From Cellulophaga sp. BC115SP (GTDB taxonomy: Bacteria > Bacteroidota > Bacteroidia > Cytophagales > Spirosomataceae): a stretch of DNA of 64,000 nucleotides. Location of the stretch: contig NZ_JAAALB010000032.1 in assembly GCF_009905545.1 (NCBI RefSeq), positions 1-64,000 on the forward strand, written 5' to 3'. Below the pieces are notes generated by a model. That model saw only the letters and a program-made list of their open reading frames with translations, was not told the DNA's origin and ran no database searches. Positions 26,296-34,044 of the stretch are shown piece after piece; position 1 is the first letter of the stretch, and each line of letters starts with the position of its first letter. The position numbers and the translations under genes were made by a program.

Positions 26296-27147
26296 TCAAA
26301 GGATTTCTCTTATAATACCCGCAATAGGGTCTTTAAGACTGATTTTTTTCCAGTAAACAAAAGGCACTTTTAAATCTGATTCGATTTGTGACAAAAACGA
26401 TTCGGCATTGGCTTTTACTTCGACCTTAATTTGCTCTGCCTGAAGTTCCACTTCTTGTCCTGTTTCCAAATCTTTGAAGCGGTAAAATCCTTTTAAATCA
26501 AAATCTAGCTCATGTTGTCCAAGTACCTGAAATACATAGATTTCTCGTCGTGGATTCGCTAATTTTTTCAATAATTGAATCCATTCATTATCCAACTGTA
26601 AAAGGTCTGAAGCAAAAAATAGTATCTCTTTTTGTTTTTGTTGAAAAACGGGAAAGCTCTTGGTATCGCTTGTCCATTTTCCTGAGGCTTCTGCTTTTTC
26701 TAAAGCGTACAAAATCCGTTGAAACGCTTGCTTGCCAGAGGCTACCAAAGTATGTACTTGATTGTCTTTGAGCACATATAAACTCAATTGATCGCCTTGT
26801 CGAAAACCCATATAGGCTATAGAGGCCAACAAGATTTTACAATATTGTAATCTACTTACCCCCTCTTCAGTATAATTCATCGAACCTGAAAGGTCAAGTA
26901 CAAAACGGATATGATAATTACTTTCGGTAGAAGACTCTCGCACCAAATGTTTTTGGGTACGGGCAAAAAGCTTCCAATCTATGCGTTTGGGGTCGTCCCC
27001 TATTTCGTAATGCCTATATTGCTCAAATTCAATCCCATAGCCATATCTCTTACTGGCGTGAATCCCTAACATAAGTTCCTCACTTACCAATTTGCTGGCT
27101 AATTGGAGATTGGTAATTTTTACTAATTCGGAACTGAGTAAAGCCAT
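26296..27147 (-). CDS. DUF58 domain protein (MoxR-associated)
   Basis: A 283-residue cytoplasmic DUF58 protein. The family core I-G-D-D-P-K-R-I-D-W-K-L-F-A-R-T is at about residues 49-64, and the metal-site motif D-L-S-G-S-M near 88-93 is the MIDAS-like D-x-S-x-S of a von Willebrand A fold. DUF58 proteins partner MoxR-type AAA+ ATPases, which are encoded 90 bases upstream here. The pair is thought to act as a chaperone-like system that matures extracellular or periplasmic proteins. A heptad-repeat tract lies immediately before its start codon. Confidence 0.88.
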   Translation of the reverse strand: MALLSSELVKITNLQLASKLVSEELMLGIHASKRYGYGIEFEQYRHYEIGDDPKRIDWKLFARTQKHLVRESSTESNYHIRFVLDLSGSMNYTEEGVSRLQYCKILLASIAYMGFRQGDQLSLYVLKDNQVHTLVASGKQAFQRILYALEKAEASGKWTSDTKSFPVFQQKQKEILFFASDLLQLDNEWIQLLKKLANPRREIYVFQVLGQHELDFDLKGFYRFKDLETGQEVELQAEQIKVEVKANAESFLSQIESDLKVPFVYWKKISLKDPIAGIIREIL

Positions 27148-27152
27148 TCTTT

Positions 27153-27187
27153 GAGTTGTGAGTGATGAGTTTTGAGTGATGAATTAC
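27153..27187. repeat. Seven-base-register intergenic repeat (GAGTnnn type)
   Basis: GAGTTGT, GAGTGAT, GAGTTTT, GAGTGAT, GAATTAC in one register, 5 bases upstream of the DUF58 start codon and within the MoxR-DUF58 gap. Confidence 0.8.
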
Positions 27188-27237
27188 AATCTGTCCTTCA
27201 ACTCATTAGCCCATTAATTATCATCTGTTGAGTTACA

Positions 27238-28224
27238 CTATTTTCCTGAAAGCATGGCTTTGATTACATCATCAGGAGCAATTCCTTCGGCCTCTGCACG
27301 GAAATTTAAGGAAATACGATGGCGTAAAATAGGATAAGCCAGCGTATGAATATCTTCAGGAATAACCGAAAAACGTTCATTCAATACGGCTCTTGCTTTG
27401 GCACATAATACCAAGGCTTGTCCCGCACGTGGACCAGCACCCCAGTCGCACCATTCTTTTACAAAAGCCGAGCTAGTTGTATCAGGACGAGTACTTCTTA
27501 CAATACGGTTAACCTCCTCTATCAATTCATCACTAATATGAACTTGACGTGTTAGTTTTTGTAAATCCAAAATATCCTTATCGCTCATTACTGCCGATAA
27601 TGTTGGTTTTCCTGAGCCTGTCGTACTTTTTAATACTTGTAATTCTTCTGCTTCGGAAGGATATCCTAATTTGATATATAACAAAAAGCGGTCGAGCTGC
27701 GCCTCTGGTAATGGATAAGTTCCCGCTTGTTCGATAGGGTTTTGCGTAGCAATAATCAAGAAAGGCTTTGGCAAATCGTAGTTGGTACCCGCATAAGTCA
27801 CCTTGTATTCTTGCATAGCTTCGAGCAAAGCAGCCTGCGTTTTGGGTGGCGTACGGTTGATTTCATCGGCCAAAACGATATTGGCAAAAATAGGTCCTTT
27901 GCTAAATTTAAAGAACTTCTTGCCCGTTTCATGATCTTCTTCCAATATCTCCGTACCAACAATATCCCCTGGCATCAAATCTGGGGTGAATTGGATACGT
28001 TTGAATTGCATTTCAAGTGCCTCCGAAATCGTTTTTACCATAAGGGTTTTTGCTAATCCTGGCACACCTTCTAGTAGGCAGTGTCCACCAGCCAAAAGGG
28101 AAATAATAATCTCGTCAATAGCCTCCTCTTGTCCGATAATGACTTTTGCGATTTCCTTTTTGAGTAGAGGTAATTTGCTTACCAAGGATTTATAATATTG
28201 AAGCTCTTTTGTTTCCAGTGTCAT
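27238..28224 (-). CDS. MoxR-family AAA+ ATPase
   Basis: A 328-residue cytoplasmic ATPase. Walker A is G-V-P-G-L-A-K-T at about residues 53-60 and Walker B I-V-L-A-D-E-I-N-R near 110-118; the sensor 1 region is A-T-Q-N-P-I-E, and the C-terminal lid domain carries the typical G-A-G-P-R-A-G-Q motif. MoxR proteins act with DUF58 and BatA-like partners as chaperones for assembling or modifying envelope proteins. Here the gene comes second in the cluster, preceded by DUF4159 and followed by DUF58. Confidence 0.95.
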   Translation of the reverse strand: MTLETKELQYYKSLVSKLPLLKKEIAKVIIGQEEAIDEIIISLLAGGHCLLEGVPGLAKTLMVKTISEALEMQFKRIQFTPDLMPGDIVGTEILEEDHETGKKFFKFSKGPIFANIVLADEINRTPPKTQAALLEAMQEYKVTYAGTNYDLPKPFLIIATQNPIEQAGTYPLPEAQLDRFLLYIKLGYPSEAEELQVLKSTTGSGKPTLSAVMSDKDILDLQKLTRQVHISDELIEEVNRIVRSTRPDTTSSAFVKEWCDWGAGPRAGQALVLCAKARAVLNERFSVIPEDIHTLAYPILRHRISLNFRAEAEGIAPDDVIKAMLSGK

Positions 28225-28289
28225 TTGTTAATGAAAATATAGTTAGATGGCTCTAAATATTTAGCCATGGGTAATTGTCGTAAGTAAAA

Positions 28290-28354
28290 TAGTCAGTCAA
28301 AACGATTTCAGTCTTTAATTAGATAAGAAGCACTAATGACTGTTTTGACTTTAA
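28290..28354 (-). terminator. Possible weak terminator after the DUF4159 gene
   Basis: AGTCAAAAC / GTTTTGACT arms (28295-28303 and 28342-28350) with a long loop and only an AT-rich tail; on the minus strand it is between the DUF4159 gene and the MoxR gene. It may be an attenuator rather than a terminator. Confidence 0.3.
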
Positions 28355-28372
28355 TTTAGGATTCGTAAAATC

Positions 28373-28987
28373 TTAAATTGTCAATGCGTAATTGATGATG
28401 TTTACGCCAAACTTAGTATTGTCTTCGGCAAGCCAGCGTTTATTGCGAAAATCATAGTCCCATTCGCAACCATAATCCTTGTTGCTATACAATACGCCAA
28501 TACGTCCGTTGATGGTAACAGCTTTGAGATAATCATGCACAAGGTCGTCGCCCCAGCCATTTAGTTCGAAACTAGTTGTGGGCGGACCTTCAAATTCGAA
28601 GAAACATCGATAAATTTCGTGAGTATTAGGAATCTTTTGAAGGGCCTTTTGTCCAAAAGTTTTAGCCATTTCTTGCTCGAATGACTTTGCAAATAGCCCA
28701 TCAATATCGTGATTACAGTCGTCTACAAATACGAATCCACCGTTTTGTACATATCGGTGAAAAATATCTCGTTCTTTACTCGAAAACTCTACTAATTTAT
28801 GACCACTCAAATAGCAGAAAGGGCTTTTAAAAATCTCGTTACTACTCAATAAAACCACTTTTTCCTTTTCATCGATTGGAATAGTGGTGTACTCAACCAA
28901 CGAATTAAGCAGATTGGAGGGCATTCGTTGATCGGTATCCCAGTCGCCTGAGTTATATTGAATACGAGTAAATACAAATGGTTTCAT
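28373..28987 (-). CDS. DUF4159-family protein
   Basis: A 204-residue protein without signal peptide. It shows the DUF4159 pattern: a conserved F-T-R-I-Q-Y-N-S-G-D-W-D-T-D start, the strand G-G-F-V-F-V-D-D-C-N-H near 84-94 and the later W-D-Y-D-F-R-N-K-R-W stretch. The function of this family is unknown, but it regularly accompanies MoxR/DUF58/BatA clusters and has a glutamine-amidotransferase-like fold. It is the first gene of the minus-strand block. A perfect 7-base tandem repeat (29013-29068) lies only 26 bases before its start codon and could change its expression. Confidence 0.8.
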   Translation of the reverse strand: MKPFVFTRIQYNSGDWDTDQRMPSNLLNSLVEYTTIPIDEKEKVVLLSSNEIFKSPFCYLSGHKLVEFSSKERDIFHRYVQNGGFVFVDDCNHDIDGLFAKSFEQEMAKTFGQKALQKIPNTHEIYRCFFEFEGPPTTSFELNGWGDDLVHDYLKAVTINGRIGVLYSNKDYGCEWDYDFRNKRWLAEDNTKFGVNIINYALTI

Positions 28988-29012
28988 AATTTTGAGAGTC
29001 GTGATACTGTAA

Positions 29013-29068
29013 GGGCTTTGGGCTTTGGGCTTTGGGCTTTGGGCTTTGGGCTTTGGGCTTTGGGCTTA
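29013..29068. repeat. Perfect tandem repeat GGGCTTT, about 8 copies
   Basis: Seven exact GGGCTTT copies and one GGGCTTA, 26-81 bases upstream of the DUF4159 start codon. It is the cleanest member of the heptad-repeat group. A tract this regular is prone to slippage. Confidence 0.95.
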
Positions 29069-29128
29069 AGAAAATTTGGGTTCTCTAATTTTATACTCAA
29101 ATTTTCTCTATAGTTTAAAAACTAATTT

Positions 29129-29149
29129 GGATTTGAGATTTCTGATTTC
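29129..29149. repeat. Seven-base-register repeat, left arm
   Basis: GGATTTG, AGATTTC, TGATTTC, complementary in type to the 29206-29240 arm, downstream of the first TldE gene. Confidence 0.7.
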
Positions 29150-29205
29150 GGAAATATAAAAACCTTCAATTTATACCGTAATATACTAGAAAGTCTCTTT
29201 TACTT

Positions 29206-29240
29206 CCGAAATCAAAAATCTCAAATCCGACATCAATTCA
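29206..29240. repeat. Seven-base-register repeat, right arm
   Basis: CCGAAAT, CAAAAAT, CTCAAAT, CCGACAT, CAATTCA, ending 8 bases before the TldE1 stop codon (29249). Confidence 0.7.
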
Positions 29241-29248
29241 TCCCTTTA

Positions 29249-30589
29249 CTACACAGCATCCGATAATGAAGAGAACGTAAACTCACGAATCTTCATTGGA
29301 GGTACCATATAGTTGGCGTTTGATTCAGTACTTACAACACGCTCCGTTTTACCCAACATTTCTAAGTTGTTCAACATAATAATAGGGCTTTCGTTGAAGC
29401 GGAAGTTTTTTACTGGATACTTAATTTTTCCATCTTCTATTAAGAAAGTACCGTCACGTGTTAGACCAGTTTGTAATAAAGTCTGCGGGTCAACAGGGCG
29501 AATGTACCAGAGTTTAGTGACCAAAATACCTCTTTTAGTACTCTTAATCATTTCTTCTAGCGTAGCTGTGCCACCTTCCATAATCACATTGCTTGGGAAA
29601 GGAAGAGGTTTAACTTTTTTCTGTTGAGCCCAATACCTTGAATAGGCAAGGTTTTTAACCACACCTTTTTCTATCCAAGACACTTTCTCTTGTGGTTGAC
29701 CATCACCTGCCCAAGGAGCCCCAGGGAGCGCAGGATAAGCAGGGTCAGAGAAAATCGTGACACGCTCGTCTACAATCTTATCTCCTATTTTGGTTTTTCC
29801 ACCTTGTTTACTAAAAAACGAACGACCTTCGTCGGCGCTTCGAGCATCCATATCAAAATAAATACTTTCGAGCAATACCGCTGCGGCTGTTGGTTCGAGG
29901 ATTACCGTGTATTTACCAGGTTCTAATGCTTTGGCATTTTTAGAACCAACTGCTTTTTGCATCGCAATCTTTGTGGCAGCTACCGTATCCAGTTTTTTAA
30001 CGTCGTTGTACCCTCTAGTTACATAACCCGAACCTGTACCGTCCTCTGTACGAACGGTCAGGGAGAAATTAATACCTGAGTCTTTATAATAAGCAAACAA
30101 TCCTTTCGAATTCATCATGGCCGAAAAGCCTTTTTGATCTTCTAAAAAGCCTGCTGCTACTAATTTTTGCGCACGTGCCAACTCCAAACTTTTGAAGACC
30201 ATCTCTGCACGTGTATCTGGGGTGATATTTGCAGTGTCCTCAACATAGCCCAATGAGTGGCTTTTGTACTGTTGTGGTCCTAGAAGTCCTACATACTCAG
30301 GATTTTCAGGAGCAAGGCGAGCCAATTCTTCCGAGCGACGAACAACTTTTTCTAATGAAGCATCGTCAAACTCATCGATAGTAGCCACACCTACTTTTTT
30401 GCCAAATGCAGACTGCACTTGGAGATTTTGATTGATTAATGCACCACTGGTCGAAACCTCGTTACGTGCATAACGAATATTTCCACGAATGTTTCCTAGC
30501 AAATTAGCCTCACATTCATCGGATTTTGAATAGCTCATCACCTTTTTCAACAAGGCTTTTGCTTCTTCTTCGGTTAATATTACTGACAT
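29249..30589 (-). CDS. TldE/PmbA-family metalloprotease subunit, copy 1
   Basis: A 446-residue TldD/PmbA-family protein without signal peptide and without the HExxxH zinc motif, which marks it as the TldE (PmbA) partner of TldD. Visible family features are G-N-I-R-Y-A-R-N-E-V-S-T-S-G near 34-47, the E-P-G-K-Y-T-V-I-L-E-P-T-A stretch, and the L-T-R-D-G-T-F-L-I-E-D-G-K-I region near the end. TldD/TldE complexes degrade unfolded peptides and mature peptides such as microcin B17. It follows its TldD by 42 bases and is closely similar along its whole length to the copy at 32704-34020. Confidence 0.88.
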   Translation of the reverse strand: MSVILTEEEAKALLKKVMSYSKSDECEANLLGNIRGNIRYARNEVSTSGALINQNLQVQSAFGKKVGVATIDEFDDASLEKVVRRSEELARLAPENPEYVGLLGPQQYKSHSLGYVEDTANITPDTRAEMVFKSLELARAQKLVAAGFLEDQKGFSAMMNSKGLFAYYKDSGINFSLTVRTEDGTGSGYVTRGYNDVKKLDTVAATKIAMQKAVGSKNAKALEPGKYTVILEPTAAAVLLESIYFDMDARSADEGRSFFSKQGGKTKIGDKIVDERVTIFSDPAYPALPGAPWAGDGQPQEKVSWIEKGVVKNLAYSRYWAQQKKVKPLPFPSNVIMEGGTATLEEMIKSTKRGILVTKLWYIRPVDPQTLLQTGLTRDGTFLIEDGKIKYPVKNFRFNESPIIMLNNLEMLGKTERVVSTESNANYMVPPMKIREFTFSSLSDAV

Positions 30590-30631
30590 AGTTTTCTTGA
30601 GAAGTTAAAGTGGATTAAAGGTTGGTTGCTA

Positions 30632-32272
30632 CTAGATTTTACGAGCTGTATTAATGACATTTACGCCATTGAAACGAGCCGTTGAACTACCATGTGATAC
30701 GGCACTAGACTGAGAAGGCTGACCTTTTCCGTCGAAGAACGAACCACCTAAACGGTAATCACGATCGTCACAAATCTTCGCACATGAATTCCAGAATTCT
30801 TGTGTGTTAGATTGGTAAGCTACATCTTTGAGCATACCCACAATTTTTCCATCTTTAATTTCATAGAATAACTGTCCACCAAATTGGAAGTTATAACGTT
30901 GCTGGTCAATAGAGAACGAACCGTCGCCTATGATATAAATACCTTTTTTAACGTCCTTGATCATTTCATCTACAGACAAAGGCTCTTTTCCTGGCGCAAG
31001 CGAGACATTTGCCATACGTTGGAACTGAACAGAAGACCAGCTATCGGCATAGCAACAACCATGAGATTCAGTTTCACCAATGATTTTCGCTTGGTCACGA
31101 ATGGCTTGATAATTGACTAACTTACCATCTTTAACCAAATCCCATTGCTTGGTTTTAACACCTTCGTCATCCCAACCTACTGCGCCTAACGAACCAACTT
31201 GTGTTTTGTCAGCGAAGAAGTTGACGATATTGCTACCATAGTTAAAATTCTTGCTTTGCCATTTGTCCAAAGTAGCGAAAGAAGTACCCGCAAAGTTTGC
31301 TTCGTAGCCTAATACACGGTCAAGCTCGAGCGGGTGCCCTACTGACTCGTGAATAGTTAACCAAAGGTGAGAAGGGTCAAGGACAAGGTCATATTTACCA
31401 GCCTCCACAGATTTAGCCGAAAGTTTCTGTTTTACTTGTTGCGAGGCAGCGATGATATCTTCCATCATATCATAGCCTTTGTTGTAACGAGTAGTTACAC
31501 CTGTTACCTTATCCTTAGGGTTAGTTTGCAGGTATTCATAACCCATCCCCGAAGGAGCACTCAAAGTCTGACGATTTTCGAATTTACCTGTTTTCGGATC
31601 AATAGCCGTTACAGTAAATACAGGCCAGATACGATGTACATCTTGGTCGATATACGAGCCATCCGATGAAGCGAAGTATTTTTGTTCGTTTACCAAAAAT
31701 AAAAGAGAGTTAACGTAGTTTGCGCCATTTTTCATAGCGGCATCATTAACGCCCAATAATAAATCTACCTTTTCCTGAATAGGTACTTCAAAAGCATTTT
31801 TCTGGATAGGTGCTTTCCAGCTTACTTCACCAAAACCTTTTTGTGGTGCTAGTTCCACAGGCTGACTCATGAGTTTTGCATTGGCTTTTGCAATGGCAAC
31901 TGCTTGCTCTGCTGCTCTAGCAGTATCCGCCTCTGTTTTGGCGTCTACTACCGCTGCAAAACCCCAACAGCCATTGGCAATCACACGCACACCTACACCA
32001 TACGACTCGGTGTTGACGATATTTTGCACTTTGTCTTCACGAGTAATCACAAACTGATTGAGATAACGACCAATACGAACATCCGTATAAGTTGCACCTT
32101 TTGCCTTGGCAGCATTGAGCGCTGCATCTGCCAAACGTTTTTTCACGGCTACATCGATACCTTCATTGAGAAAGGATTCGGCAGCAACGGACCTGCCCAT
32201 AATCGGAATATTAGGAAGCATCATTGCTCCTAAACCTAGACCCGACATCTGGATAAAATCTCTTCTTTTCAA
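30632..32272 (-). CDS. tldD: TldD metalloprotease with Tat signal, copy 1
   Basis: A 546-residue TldD-family protease. The N-terminus K-R-R-D-F-I-Q-M-S-G-L-G-L-G is a twin-arginine (Tat) signal peptide, suggesting export in folded form, unlike cytosolic E. coli TldD. The zinc site H-E-S-V-G-H is at residues 308-313 (HESVGHPLELDR). Further features: V-D-A-K-T-E-A-D-T-A near 109 and the C-terminal G-K-G-Q-P-S-Q-S-S-A-V-S-H-G segment. Family: peptide hydrolysis together with TldE. It is the first gene of its TldD-TldE pair and is about as similar to the second TldD (34045-35691) as a recent duplicate would be. Confidence 0.92.
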   Translation of the reverse strand: MKRRDFIQMSGLGLGAMMLPNIPIMGRSVAAESFLNEGIDVAVKKRLADAALNAAKAKGATYTDVRIGRYLNQFVITREDKVQNIVNTESYGVGVRVIANGCWGFAAVVDAKTEADTARAAEQAVAIAKANAKLMSQPVELAPQKGFGEVSWKAPIQKNAFEVPIQEKVDLLLGVNDAAMKNGANYVNSLLFLVNEQKYFASSDGSYIDQDVHRIWPVFTVTAIDPKTGKFENRQTLSAPSGMGYEYLQTNPKDKVTGVTTRYNKGYDMMEDIIAASQQVKQKLSAKSVEAGKYDLVLDPSHLWLTIHESVGHPLELDRVLGYEANFAGTSFATLDKWQSKNFNYGSNIVNFFADKTQVGSLGAVGWDDEGVKTKQWDLVKDGKLVNYQAIRDQAKIIGETESHGCCYADSWSSVQFQRMANVSLAPGKEPLSVDEMIKDVKKGIYIIGDGSFSIDQQRYNFQFGGQLFYEIKDGKIVGMLKDVAYQSNTQEFWNSCAKICDDRDYRLGGSFFDGKGQPSQSSAVSHGSSTARFNGVNVINTARKI

Positions 32273-32703
32273 GTTTTTTTTAGTTTATTAATTGAAAAAT
32301 CGTTTAAAAGAGGCCTTCTCTCAATTTTTTGCAAGTAGTTATCTGTTAAATGTTTATTCGTTAATAGAAAGAGGAAATCATCAGACATCGTATAAATCAT
32401 GGATGACTCGATTTTTTATACTTGTGGATACTTCCGTATAACAAATCAACTTATAACAAATAACCTATTAAGACCATAAAACGCTTACAAAAGGCAATAA
32501 GAGCCTAATTGAGAGGTTTTCCCAATCTTAATTTACCAAAATTTCAAGAAGATGCCCAGCTAGCCAATGGCTGATTTTGATGAATGGCTTTTTTTCGTTG
32601 TAAGCGGAAAAGGATGTTAGTGCTTTAAGCTGTAAGCTAAAGGCACTAAGCCATTATTAAAAATAAAGCTTAGTGCTTACGGCCTACGGCTTAAAGCAAT
32701 TTT
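32273..32703. other. Gap between the two TldD/TldE pairs
   Basis: About 430 non-coding bases. The half nearest the downstream pair holds the promoter region of the first TldD gene (no exact -7 match seen); the other half carries the heptad repeat at 32617-32698 that abuts the second TldE gene. Confidence 0.6.
32617..32698. repeat. Seven-base-register repeat pair (GCTTA/TAAGC type)
   Basis: Left arm of five units (TTAGTGC, TTTAAGC, TGTAAGC, TAAAGGC, ACTAAGC; 32617-32651) and right arm of four (GCTTAGT, GCTTACG, GCCTACG, GCTTAAA; 32668-32695). The arms are partly complementary and could form a long hairpin, ending 6 bases from the TldE2 stop codon. Confidence 0.85.
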
Positions 32704-34020
32704 CTATACTGCATCCGATAAGCTACTGAAGGTAAAGTCACGGATTTTGAGAGGTGGTACCAATGACCCACCAATACGAGTTGGCTTGCCCATAGCCTCA
32801 AGGTTGTTGAGCATAATCACTGGACTTTCGTTGAAACGGAAGTTTTTGATTGGGTATTTGATTTGACCATTCTCAATATAGAAAGTACCGTCACGAGTAA
32901 GACCCGTGTATAATAATGTCTGTGGATCTACTGCACGGATATACCAGAAGCGAGTTACAAGAATACCTTTATCGGTACCTTTGATTAAATCTGCCAAAGA
33001 TTCTGTGCCACCTGCCATGATAAAACCACCAGGATTTGGAACAGCTTTTACGCCTTTTTTCTCAGCCCAATAACGTGAGTAAGTTAGGTTTTTCACCACG
33101 CCATTCTCAATCCAATATACTTTTTCTTGTGGACGACCATCACCAGCAAATGGAGAACCTGGAATTTCGAGATTCATTGGATCCGAGTATATATTTACTC
33201 TTTCGTCGAATAGTTTTTCGCCTAAACGAATACCTCCTCCTTTTTTACTTAAGAAACTACGACCTTCGTCAGCATTACGAGCATCCATGCTTCTCATCAT
33301 ATTTTGAAGCAAATCAATAGAAGCCGCTGGTTCGAGAATTACGGTGTATTTACCTGGTTCCAAAGCACGAGCAGATGTCGAAGCCATCGCTTTTTGCATC
33401 GCTATCTCAGTTGCCTGCTTTGTACTTAATTTAGAAACATCGTTGAAATCACGAATGGCATAGCCTGAACCCAGACCATCGGCAGTACGTACTGTGATAG
33501 AGAAATCTACCGAAGTAGCTTTGTTGTATCCAAAAAGTCCTTTGCTATTGCCAATGGCATTAAAACCTGTGCGATCTTCCATATAACCCGCAGCAGTCAA
33601 GTTTTTCTTGCTACAAGGGTCGATACTATCAAATGCAGCGTTGGCACGATAATCTGGAGAAATATCAGCTGTTTTTTGAGAGAAGCTAGCTGGATCCAAA
33701 TATTGTTGTGGACCTAATGCTGGAACAAACTCAGGGTTTTCTGGTGCTAAACGAGCAATTTCTTCGGCGCGTCTTACGGCTTTTTCCAAAGACTTATCGT
33801 CAAATTCGTTAATCGTAGAAGTACCCGAACGCTTGCCAAATACTGCGGTAATAGAAAGTGATAAGTTGTATGATTCTCCACTCGTCGAAACCGAGTTACG
33901 AGCATAACGGATATTACCCGTGCGACCTCCTGAAAGTGCCACACTCATCTCGTCTGCTTTTGAAAAAGACAAAACCTTATCTATGATTTTTTTAGCTTCT
34001 TCTTTCGTTAAAATCGTCAT
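32704..34020 (-). CDS. TldE/PmbA-family metalloprotease subunit, copy 2
   Basis: A 438-residue TldE paralogue of the protein at 29249-30589, again with no signal peptide and no HExxxH motif. The start aligns closely (M-T-I-L-T-K-E-E-A-K-K-I-I-D-K-V), as does the end (F-T-F-S-S-L-S-D-A-V in both). A short internal difference is D-S-I-D-P-C-S-K-K-N at about 133-142, where copy 1 has a longer helical stretch. It follows its TldD by 24 bases, so the pair is one operon. The reason to keep two pairs is not visible; different substrates are possible. Confidence 0.88.
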   Translation of the reverse strand: MTILTKEEAKKIIDKVLSFSKADEMSVALSGGRTGNIRYARNSVSTSGESYNLSLSITAVFGKRSGTSTINEFDDKSLEKAVRRAEEIARLAPENPEFVPALGPQQYLDPASFSQKTADISPDYRANAAFDSIDPCSKKNLTAAGYMEDRTGFNAIGNSKGLFGYNKATSVDFSITVRTADGLGSGYAIRDFNDVSKLSTKQATEIAMQKAMASTSARALEPGKYTVILEPAASIDLLQNMMRSMDARNADEGRSFLSKKGGGIRLGEKLFDERVNIYSDPMNLEIPGSPFAGDGRPQEKVYWIENGVVKNLTYSRYWAEKKGVKAVPNPGGFIMAGGTESLADLIKGTDKGILVTRFWYIRAVDPQTLLYTGLTRDGTFYIENGQIKYPIKNFRFNESPVIMLNNLEAMGKPTRIGGSLVPPLKIRDFTFSSLSDAV

Positions 34021-34044
34021 TGTTGATGCTGTTTAAGGTAAGTT

